Of a stretch of DNA of 14,490 nt, positions 8,981 through 14,490 are shown in pieces. Origin of the DNA: Gaopeijia sp032250675 (lineage in GTDB: Bacteria > Gemmatimonadota > Gemmatimonadetes > Longimicrobiales > Gaopeijiaceae); assembly GCA_032250675.1 (NCBI GenBank), contig JAVVEY010000070.1:1-14490 (forward strand). Direction: 5' to 3'. The translations under genes were made by a program, and so were the position numbers. Under the pieces are notes generated by a model that was given only the letters and a program-made list of their open reading frames with translations, had not been told where the DNA came from and did not search any database. Positions within the stretch are counted from its first letter, which is position 1. Each line of letters starts with the position of its first letter.

Positions 8981-10273
8981 TTCAACACCCTCCTGGGCGA
9001 AGAGACGATCGGTCCAGTATCCCGGATCGACCTCGCGCCGCTCGAAGGTGTAGACGCGCAGGACGCGCGCGGTACGGTAGAGTTCGTCCCCGACCCGCGG
9101 AAGATCGAGGACTCCCGGGAGTCCTTCGGCGCCGAGGCGCTCCACCGCCCCATTCCGGCGCTGCACGAGGACATCGAGCGAGAACATCCGGGACTTGGCG
9201 GGGAAGTCGACGATCACCTCACCGGAGTGCAGACCGAGGCCGAGGGCGAGTTCGTCCTCGACACGGCGACGTTCTCTCGCGTCTCCGGAGACCACCCAGT
9301 CGGCGAGCGTCACACCCTCGAGGTCGGCGGCGGTCATCTCCAGCGAGCGCTTGGGTAGGCGTCGGTTCCGGAGCGCCGGGATCCACCGGGCGGAGAGGCG
9401 ATCGGCGACGGGAGAATCGATCTCCTGGGCGCGCCGTCCGATCTCGTAGAGGAGCTCCTCGTCGGTGGGGCCGAGGAGCTCTTCCGGGTCGAGGATCCCG
9501 GCGGCGACGGCGTCGTCGACGATCCGCTTGTAGAGCGCGGTCGCTGCCCGCACGGCGTGGTGCCAGTAGACGTTCCGGAACATCTGGTATTTCGCGAAGA
9601 GGAGCGACTCGAGCGCGGCGATCGCCTTCTCGTGCACACCGATCTCCCACCTCCCCGACGTCGGGTCGCTCAGGAGCACGAGACCGGCGAGGAGCCGGTC
9701 GACGTCGACGTCCCCGAAGGGCACGCCACAGAACCAGGCGTCGCGGCGGAGATACTCCATCTTGTCGAGGTCGAGGCTGCCGCTCACGAGCCCCGCGAGC
9801 GGCAGAATGCTGCGTCCCCGGATGATATCGTGGAGTGTGCCGACCGCCTCGACGCCGAGGGGCGCGAGCGCCTCCTGCATCGGTGCGAGCTGGAAGAAGT
9901 GAGCGCTGACCTCCTCGTGATCGGCGGGGATGCGGTCCGATTCGAGCTCCTCGAGTGCGTGCGAGTAGGCGTAGTGACCGATATCGTGGAGGAGTGCGGC
10001 GTAGGGGATGATCGCCTCTCCTTCCCACACCTCGTCGGGAGCCTCGGATGTCTCGTGCAGGCGAGCGAGGGCGGTCCGTGTGAGGTGGTATACGCCGAGG
10101 GCGTGATCGAATCGCGTGTGCGTGGCCCCGGGGTAGACGAGGTGCGCGAAGCCGAGCTGGCGGATATATCGAAGGCGCTGGAAGGCGGGAGTGTCGAGAA
10201 CGCCGAGCGCTACGGGTGTGAGCCGGATCGTGTTCCAGAGCGGATCGCGGATCGTCTTGGGATGAGAAGGCAT
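8969..10273 (-). CDS. HD-domain phosphohydrolase, dGTPase/SAMHD1-like (COG1078 type)
   Basis: Probable metal-dependent phosphohydrolase of 434 residues, related to bacterial and human dNTP triphosphohydrolases. The metal-site residues are all present: THTRFDHALGVYHL (51-64) supplies Arg54 and His57, LLHDIGHYAYSH (94-105) supplies His96 and Asp97, and SLDLDKMEYLRRD (166-178) supplies the distal Asp170. The opening RDPLWNTIRLTP (9-20) and FQRLRYIRQLG (31-41) are also typical of the family. The C-terminal half is all-helical and less conserved, as in COG1078 proteins. The ATG at 10273 has no ribosome-binding sequence, and a promoter-like pair just upstream would place the RNA start on the ATG itself. 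It is divergent from the sigma-factor gene and its 3' end overlaps the EVE gene by 12 bases. dNTP cleavage is the likely activity, but another nucleotide substrate is possible. Confidence 0.88.
   Translation of the reverse strand: MPSHPKTIRDPLWNTIRLTPVALGVLDTPAFQRLRYIRQLGFAHLVYPGATHTRFDHALGVYHLTRTALARLHETSEAPDEVWEGEAIIPYAALLHDIGHYAYSHALEELESDRIPADHEEVSAHFFQLAPMQEALAPLGVEAVGTLHDIIRGRSILPLAGLVSGSLDLDKMEYLRRDAWFCGVPFGDVDVDRLLAGLVLLSDPTSGRWEIGVHEKAIAALESLLFAKYQMFRNVYWHHAVRAATALYKRIVDDAVAAGILDPEELLGPTDEELLYEIGRRAQEIDSPVADRLSARWIPALRNRRLPKRSLEMTAADLEGVTLADWVVSGDARERRRVEDELALGLGLHSGEVIVDFPAKSRMFSLDVLVQRRNGAVERLGAEGLPGVLDLPRVGDELYRTARVLRVYTFERREVDPGYWTDRLFAQEGVELPG
8980..8989 (+). repeat. Direct repeat ATTCAACACC, right copy flanking the EVE gene
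   Basis: Exact second copy of the 10-base repeat at 8481-8490, starting at the last base of the EVE stop codon. It lies inside the 3' coding end of the HD-domain gene on the minus strand, so any repeat-mediated event here would touch that gene's C-terminus. Confidence 0.5.
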
Positions 10274-10279
10274 GTCCGG

Positions 10280-10308
10280 ATGCTACCCGGGGGGGCGCGG
10301 TCAATCAA
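10280..10308 (-). promoter_or_regulatory. Candidate promoter for the HD-domain gene, predicting a leaderless mRNA
   Basis: On the minus strand TTGATT (10303-10308) and TAGCAT (10280-10285) are separated by exactly 17 bases. Each element matches the sigma-70 consensus at 4 of 6 positions. Only six bases, ccggac, separate the -10 from the ATG at 10273, so a start 7 bases downstream falls on the A of the ATG. The absence of a Shine-Dalgarno sequence agrees with leaderless translation. Confidence 0.45.
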
Positions 10309-10592
10309 TGTCGGGATCGGACGGATCGTCGGGGACATGACGCCATGGCCCCGCCCCCCGTACCCGATAGAATGGTCCCGGATGCGATCCCCCTCCCGGG
10401 AAGGAACCCGCGTCATCGGGGGGGTTACAGATGTGCACGGTGGAGCGGGATTCGCCCGTTCAGAATACGGCGATGCCGAGACGGCTTCTTGATTTTCTGC
10501 CCTCCACCACAGAGTTTCAATGGCTCTGCACCCCAAGCATGGTACTCCGGCGGAGTCAGGCCCCCGGATTCCCAACCGCCGACGGAACCGGT

Positions 10593-10599
10593 GGAGGAG
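10593..10599 (+). promoter_or_regulatory. Strong ribosome binding site of the sigma-factor gene
   Basis: GGAGGAG lies 8 bases before ATG 10608 and is the best Shine-Dalgarno match in the window, fitting a highly translated housekeeping gene. It fixes the start codon. Confidence 0.8.
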
Positions 10600-10607
10600 A
10601 ACGATAG

Positions 10608-11525
10608 ATGGCGACGAAGACCAAGAAGAAGAAGACAGCGACCCGTAAGCCGCGGCGGGGTCGCAAGAACCCGCTTACCGGGTTCGACTCGACGATCGAG
10701 GAGAAGACCGCCCTCGATCAGTATCTTCGCGACGTGTCGCGACACGAGCTGATCACGCCCGAGATGGAGAAGGAGCTCGGTGCGCGTGCGCAGCTCGGGG
10801 ACGAGGATGCGGTGCAGGCACTGGCGCGCGCGAATCTGCGCTTCGTGATCTCGGTCGCCAAGAAGTACCAGAATCGTGGGGTCTCGCTGACCGACCTCAT
10901 CCAGGAAGGGAATGTCGGTCTCGTCACCGCGGCCCGGAAGTTCGATCCCGAGCAGGGCGTGAAGTTCATCTCGTACGCCGTGTGGTGGATCCGTCAGGCG
11001 ATCCTCGCATCGCTCGCCAACCACGGCCGTGCCGTGCGGGTGCCGCTCAACCGCGCGAGCGATCTCGCGCGGATCTTCCGCGAGAAGGAGCGTCTCAAGC
11101 AGGAGCTCGGCAAGGAGCCGACCTCGGAGCAGCTCGCCAAGGCGACCGATCTCACCCCTGAACTTGTCGAGTCGCTGCAGACGCTCAACGCGGCGGAGAT
11201 CCGGCTCGACGCGCCGATCGGTGACTCCGAAGACTCGCAGCTCGTCGAGCGCTTCATCACCGAGGAGGCCGCGGAGCCCGAGCTGGAGGTCGAGGATCGA
11301 CTCCTCTCGGAGATGATCACCGACGCCCTCACGACGCTCGAGGCGCGCGACGCCAAGGTGCTGCGCCTCTACTTCGGGCTCGAAGGGGAGCGCGAGCACA
11401 CCCTCGAGGAGATCGGAAACATGCTGGGGGTTACGCGCGAGCGGATCCGGCAGCTCCGTGACCGGGCGCTCCGGCGTCTCCGGGAGGGTGGGAAGGGCGC
11501 GGCGCTGGAGTCGTTCGCCGCGTGA
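10608..11525 (+). CDS. RpoD/SigA-family RNA polymerase sigma factor
   Basis: Sigma-70 factor of 305 residues that directs RNA polymerase to promoters. Region 1.2 is at about 35-63 (LDQYLRDVSRHELIT). Region 2 runs from about 68 to 140 with ANLRFVISVAKKYQNRG (75-91), DLIQEGNVGL (96-105) and the -10-reading KFISYAVWWIRQAI (119-132). Region 3 is about 148-225, and the region 4.2 helix-turn-helix is TLEEIGNMLGVTRERIRQLR (265-284), which contacts the -35 element. Region 1.1 and the large non-conserved insert of proteobacterial RpoD are missing; instead the first 20 residues are rich in Lys and Arg. Sequence quality in regions 2 and 4 suggests a group 1 or group 2 factor, but the window cannot show whether it is the essential one. 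Its stop overlaps the GTG of rsgA by 4 bases (GTGA), so the two are translationally coupled. Confidence 0.93.
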   Translation: MATKTKKKKTATRKPRRGRKNPLTGFDSTIEEKTALDQYLRDVSRHELITPEMEKELGARAQLGDEDAVQALARANLRFVISVAKKYQNRGVSLTDLIQEGNVGLVTAARKFDPEQGVKFISYAVWWIRQAILASLANHGRAVRVPLNRASDLARIFREKERLKQELGKEPTSEQLAKATDLTPELVESLQTLNAAEIRLDAPIGDSEDSQLVERFITEEAAEPELEVEDRLLSEMITDALTTLEARDAKVLRLYFGLEGEREHTLEEIGNMLGVTRERIRQLRDRALRRLREGGKGAALESFAA

Positions 11526-12538
11526 CATCCGGGCCGGGGGCGGGAGACCGCGCTCCGGTCGCGGGAGGACCCGACGCCGCGGGGGTGCGGGGGTCGGTCT
11601 GGCGTGTCGAAGGCGGCCGGTACGAAGTCCACCTGGAAGATGATACCCGGGTGAGCGCGACCCTCCGGGGACGTCTCAAACAGGAGAGTCGAACCGGGAG
11701 CCGGGTCGTGATCGGTGACCGTGTGCGCCTCGAACCCGCCGAGGTGTCGTCGGGCGAGGCGGCGTGGGTGATCGCGGAGGTCGAACCGCGCCGGGGCGAG
11801 ATCGTGCGGCGAGGGGTGCGTGATCGTCATGCCCGAGTCGTCGCTGCCAATCTCGACCGGGTCTTTGCCGTCGTGGCCGCCGTCGATCCGGAACCGCGGC
11901 TGGAGACGGTCGACCGACTCCTCGTGATCGCGGAAGCGAGCCGGATCGAGGTCCACGTCGTCGTCAACAAGCTCGACCTCCCGGGAGCGGAAGCATCGAC
12001 GCAGTGCTTCCTCGACCTCTATCCAGGGATCGGGTACCCGACGTGGGCAGTGAGCGCGCTGCGCGGCGACGGACTCGACGAACTCGCCGAGGTGGTACGG
12101 GAGGGAACGAGCTGCCTCGTGGGGCCCTCGGGCGTCGGCAAGTCGTCGATCCTCAACGCCCTCGATCCCACCCTCGGACTCGCCACCGGCGAGCTCTCAC
12201 GGAAGGTCGCGCAGGGACGTCACACGACCTCGACGGCGCGCATCCTCTCGCTGCGCGGCGGGGGACGGGTCGCCGACACCCCCGGCTTCGGCGATGTGGG
12301 GGTCTGGGGGGTACCGGCCGCCCGACTCGAACTCTGCTTCCCCGAATTCGAACCGTGGCTCGACGCCTGCCGCTTCCGCGGCTGCACGCATCTGCACGAA
12401 CCGGGGTGCGCGGTGCGCGAGGCGCTGGCGGAGGGGGGGATCGCGCCGTCGCGGATGGAGAGCTATGCGCGACTTCACGCCGAAGCGCACGAGATGGACC
12501 GCGATCCTACCCGCGAGCGGCGGGGTCGAGGGGGGTGA
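11522..12538 (+). CDS. rsgA: Small ribosomal subunit biogenesis GTPase RsgA
   Basis: Circularly permuted GTPase that acts in late 30S subunit maturation. The 338-residue protein has an N-terminal OB-fold (about 22-90) and then GTPase motifs in the diagnostic order G4-G5-G1-G2-G3: NKLD (149-152), SAL (178-180), the P-loop GPSGVGKS (201-208), the GRHTT switch (232-236) and DTPG (252-255). The C-terminal zinc knuckle uses Cys283, Cys288, His290 and Cys296 in CRFRGCTHLHEPGC. The start is GTG 11522, overlapping the sigma stop; GGAG at 11507-11510 inside the sigma gene is the likely ribosome site. The first 20 residues are a Gly/Ala/Pro-rich extension. The last 32 bases overlap the opposite-strand ABC ATPase gene. 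Identity is very secure. Confidence 0.96.
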   Translation: MTSGPGAGDRAPVAGGPDAAGVRGSVWRVEGGRYEVHLEDDTRVSATLRGRLKQESRTGSRVVIGDRVRLEPAEVSSGEAAWVIAEVEPRRGEIVRRGVRDRHARVVAANLDRVFAVVAAVDPEPRLETVDRLLVIAEASRIEVHVVVNKLDLPGAEASTQCFLDLYPGIGYPTWAVSALRGDGLDELAEVVREGTSCLVGPSGVGKSSILNALDPTLGLATGELSRKVAQGRHTTSTARILSLRGGGRVADTPGFGDVGVWGVPAARLELCFPEFEPWLDACRFRGCTHLHEPGCAVREALAEGGIAPSRMESYARLHAEAHEMDRDPTRERRGRGG

Positions 12539-13298
12539 TCCGGGGAGTTCCGGTGTGCGGGTCGGGAGCGACCGCGATCGGCCACCCGTAGACCCTTTCG
12601 AGGTGCTCGGCGGTGATCACCTCCTCGGGGGTACCGCGCGCCCGGACCGTCCCCTCGCGCAGGAGGAGTATCCGGTCTGCGTAGCGCGCCGCGAGGTCGA
12701 GGTGGTGGGTGATCCAGACCACGGTGATCCCGCACTCCGTCGCTCCGCGCAGCACCCCCAGGATCCCCATCTCGTGCCGGATGTCGAGGGCGGCGGTCGG
12801 CTCGTCGAGGATGAGGGCGTGCGGGTGCTGCGCGAGCGCGCGCGCGATCCGGACGCGTTGCAGCTCGCCCCCCGAGAGCGTCTGAACGGCGCGGTCGGCG
12901 AGGTGCACGGCGTCGCATCGTTCGAGCGCTTCCACCACCGCCTTGCGATCCTCGGCGCGTTCGTGCTCGAGCGGCCCGAGATGCATGTATCGCCCCATCC
13001 CCACGAGTTCGCGTACCGTCATCGGGAAGGGCATCGCTTCGGACTGTGCGACGGCCGCGACCTCGCGTGCGAGCTCCCGGCGGCGCCATCCGGCGAGGGG
13101 ACGATCTCCGATCCGCACCTCTCCCTCCTCGAGGGCGATCACGCCGAGGAGCGCGCGCATCAGCGTCGACTTGCCCGATCCGTTGGGGCCGAGCACGGCG
13201 TGGAGCGATCCCGGCGCGACCGAGATGTCGACCCCCTCGAGCGCGGGGGCGGGCGCCCCGGGATACCGTACGGTGAGTCCCCTCCCTTCAATCCTCAC
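12507..13298 (-). CDS. ABC transporter ATP-binding protein, heme/cobalamin/siderophore type (HmuV/BtuD/FecE-like)
   Basis: Cytoplasmic ATPase of an iron-complex-type importer, 263 residues. The frame stays open far upstream to 13580, but the upstream part is arginine/proline-rich shadow of the permease gene. I chose GTG 13298, which overlaps the permease stop by 4 bases (GTGA) and places the first strand VRIEGRGLTVRYPG correctly. Motifs: Walker A GPNGSGKST (37-45), Q-loop Gln85, the FPMTVRELVGMGRY segment (91-104) typical of FecE/HmuV proteins, signature LSGGE (141-145), Walker B ALILDEP (161-167) and H-loop His198 in ITHH. It works with the permease and binding protein just upstream. Its 3' end overlaps rsgA by 32 bases tail to tail. 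The substrate (heme, cobalamin or ferric siderophore) cannot be decided from this subunit. Confidence 0.93.
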   Translation of the reverse strand: MRIEGRGLTVRYPGAPAPALEGVDISVAPGSLHAVLGPNGSGKSTLMRALLGVIALEEGEVRIGDRPLAGWRRRELAREVAAVAQSEAMPFPMTVRELVGMGRYMHLGPLEHERAEDRKAVVEALERCDAVHLADRAVQTLSGGELQRVRIARALAQHPHALILDEPTAALDIRHEMGILGVLRGATECGITVVWITHHLDLAARYADRILLLREGTVRARGTPEEVITAEHLERVYGWPIAVAPDPHTGTPRITPLDPAARG

Positions 13299-14287
13299 AC
13301 GGTGCTCCGACGGAGGAGGACGAGGAAGATCGGGACGCCCACGAAGGCGGTCACGACACCGATCGGGATCTCGAGTCCGGGGCGAATCGTGCGGGCCAGG
13401 ATGTCGGAGAGCGCGAGGAATGCCCCACCCATCAGGATCGACATCGGGAGGAGGACCCGGTGGTCCGCGCCGATCACGAGGCGAAGGAGGTGGGGCACGA
13501 CGAGACCCACGAAGCCGATGATCCCGGCAACGGCAACGCCCGCCGCGGTGACGAGAGACGCCACGACGAGCGCGAGCCACTTCACCCGCTCCACCTCGAC
13601 GCCGAGGTAGAGAGCCGACTCCTCGCCCACCGCGATCGCGTTGAGCGCGCGGGCCTGCGAGAGGAGGAGGGCGGCGGCGGGGAAGGTGTAGGATGCCGCG
13701 ATCGCCACCTCACTCCACCCGGCCGTCGTGAGGCTCCCCATCATCCAGAAGACGGCGCTCTGGAGGGTGCGCGCCTGGGAGAGCGCGAGGATCATCGCGA
13801 TGACCGCGCTGAAGAAGGCGCCCACGACCACCCCGGCCAGGAGGAGGACGCGCACGTCGATATGTCCACCCCGGGCACCCACCGCCGCCACCCGAAAGAC
13901 CAGCACGATCGCGACGAGAGCGCCGGCGAAGGCGGCGAGGGGGAGCGCCCAGCTCGTCGTCGAGGCAACCCCCAGCGCGATGAGGGTGACGGCACCCACC
14001 GCCGCCCCTCCCGACACGCCCAGGATGTAGGGTTCGGCCAGGGGGTTGCGGAGAAGCGCCTGGAATGTGGCGCCGGCCAGCGCGAGCCCCCCCCCGAGGA
14101 CGAGCGCGAGGAGGACCCGGGGGAGTCGCACGTCGATCACGATCGTGCGGATCGGCCCCGCGCCGCCGCCGAGGAGGACGTCGAGCACCGCGCCCGGGGC
14201 GATCGGCTCCGAGCCGAGGAGGACGCCCAGAACCACGGCGGCTGCGGGCACCACGAGGAGCGCGGCGAAGCGCGTACGCCGGGTCAC
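13295..14287 (-). CDS. FecCD-family ABC transporter permease (heme/cobalamin/siderophore importer)
   Basis: Inner-membrane permease of 330 residues with about ten hydrophobic segments. The frame is open to 14377, but I chose GTG 14287 because it overlaps the stop of the upstream binding-protein gene by 4 bases (GTGA) and puts a short basic stretch (VTRRTR) before the first membrane helix. Family motifs: RLPRVLLALVLGGGLALAG (54-72) with QALLRNPLAEPYILGVSGGA (76-95), EESALYLGV (222-230), the ATPase-coupling segment GFVGLVVPHLLRLVIGADHR (258-277), and EIPIGVVTAFVGVPIFLVLL (306-325). It forms a homodimeric channel that receives substrate from the periplasmic binding protein. Operon order is binding protein, permease, ATPase. 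The family is certain; the substrate is not. Confidence 0.95.
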   Translation of the reverse strand: MTRRTRFAALLVVPAAAVVLGVLLGSEPIAPGAVLDVLLGGGAGPIRTIVIDVRLPRVLLALVLGGGLALAGATFQALLRNPLAEPYILGVSGGAAVGAVTLIALGVASTTSWALPLAAFAGALVAIVLVFRVAAVGARGGHIDVRVLLLAGVVVGAFFSAVIAMILALSQARTLQSAVFWMMGSLTTAGWSEVAIAASYTFPAAALLLSQARALNAIAVGEESALYLGVEVERVKWLALVVASLVTAAGVAVAGIIGFVGLVVPHLLRLVIGADHRVLLPMSILMGGAFLALSDILARTIRPGLEIPIGVVTAFVGVPIFLVLLRRSTV

Positions 14288-14490
14288 CGTGCCTCCCGCT
14301 CCGCGAGCCCCGGGTGCACCGCTCGCGCGACCTCCCACGCCGCCTGACCGAGCGCGGGACCCGGCACCTCGACCCATCCGGGGATGCGCTCGACCCGGCG
14401 CCCTTCGGCCAGACGGGGATCGAGGCGCGCGCCCTCCGAGAGAAGGATGACCGACGCCTCCGAGGTGATGAGCGCCTCCGGCGAGATCGG
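14284..14490 (-). CDS. Periplasmic substrate-binding protein, HmuT/BtuF-like (C-terminal 68 residues only)
   Basis: C-terminal fragment of the importer's binding protein, read by hand from the right edge of the window to a TGA at 14284-14286. It opens with PISPEALITSEASVILLSEG, which matches the SPEAL-x(6)-D/V-I-L segment of TroA-like heme and cobalamin binding proteins. It then continues with RRVERIPGW, a stretch equivalent to the family's closing strand, and AAWEVARAVHPG as the final helix. The heme binders often end in a similar LA-x-x-LHP helix, which slightly favours heme. The signal peptide and ligand-binding residues lie outside the window. The stop overlaps the permease GTG, so the genes are coupled. 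Confidence 0.75.
   Translation of the reverse strand, partial: PISPEALITSEASVILLSEGARLDPRLAEGRRVERIPGWVEVPGPALGQAAWEVARAVHPGLAEREAR

Larger units (their letters stand above)
10274..10607. other. Divergent intergenic region between HD-domain gene and sigma-factor gene
   Basis: 334 bases without a convincing gene. The left end holds the candidate HD-gene promoter. A good plus-strand -10-like TAGAAT occurs at 10368-10373 but has no matching -35. Hairpins are at 10443-10461 (GAGCGGG/CCCGTTC, loop ATTCG, with one G-T pair), 10510-10528 (CAGAG/CTCTG) and 10544-10556 (ACTCC/GGAGT). A T-rich patch (10486-10496), unusual for this DNA, precedes the last two. A 42-codon open frame from ATG 10520 to 10648 overlaps the sigma start, but nothing else supports it. 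No tRNA cloverleaf or terminator with a T-run was seen. Confidence 0.6.

Noticed and set aside
10443..10461. The hairpin with loop ATTCG as a tRNA T-arm or a terminator
   Set aside because: A 7-base stem with 5-base loop does not match a T-arm, no cloverleaf can be built around it, and no T-run follows.
10520..10648. A 42-codon open frame overlapping the sigma start as a regulatory leader peptide
   Set aside because: Weak ribosome site and Arg-rich composition with no other support; kept only as a side note in the leader finding.
13299..13580. N-terminal extension of the ABC ATPase frame
   Set aside because: Arg/Pro-rich sequence that lies inside the permease gene; the GTGA overlap at 13298 gives a normal-length ATPase.
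13460..14347. A 295-codon plus-strand open frame opposite the permease
   Set aside because: His/Arg/Glu-rich shadow of a hydrophobic membrane protein gene; the permease motifs on the minus strand are unmistakable.

Overview
This window is GC-rich (by eye about two thirds G+C), gene-dense chromosomal DNA from a diderm bacterium. An Omp85-type outer-membrane barrel with a signal peptide and a FecCD-type importer with a separate binding protein both imply an outer membrane. The short RpoD-type sigma factor has a lysine-rich head instead of region 1.1. That head, plus a type III PKS-style methyltransferase/flavoprotein pair, would fit Gemmatimonadota or another deep lineage near the FCB group, but this placement is inference and not proven by the window. 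No tRNA, rRNA, CRISPR array, insertion sequence or phage gene was seen, so this looks like core genome rather than an island.

Layout from left to right: (1) 1-3621, minus strand, a tightly packed set transcribed leftward: Omp85/BamA-like protein, class I SAM methyltransferase, and a geranylgeranyl-reductase-type flavoprotein cut by the left edge. (2) 3733-8980, plus strand, metabolic genes: hybrid malic enzyme maeB, ATP-dependent PEP carboxykinase pckA, a 1-Cys peroxiredoxin and an EVE-domain protein. (3) 8969-10273, minus strand, an HD-domain dNTPase-like phosphohydrolase whose 3' end overlaps the EVE gene. (4) 10274-10607, a 334-base divergent intergenic region with a candidate leaderless promoter on the minus strand and several hairpins upstream of the sigma gene. 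(5) 10608-12538, plus strand, RpoD-type sigma factor translationally coupled to the ribosome-assembly GTPase rsgA. (6) 12507-14490, minus strand, a heme/cobalamin/siderophore-type ABC importer in the order binding protein (cut by the right edge), permease, ATPase. The ATPase 3' end overlaps rsgA by 32 bases.

How the genes fit together: maeB and pckA both act at the C4/C3 node (malate to pyruvate, oxaloacetate to PEP). The sigma/rsgA pair links housekeeping transcription to 30S maturation. The methyltransferase/flavoprotein pair resembles accessory enzymes of bacterial type III polyketide (alkylpyrone/alkylresorcinol) clusters, although no PKS gene lies in the window. A recurring feature is that all four 4-base gene overlaps use the sequence GTGA, so the downstream gene starts with GTG. 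I found no convincing novel defence or mobile system. The most interesting points are small-scale: coupling, leaderless initiation, a structured leader, a repeat-flanked gene and an unusual Omp85.
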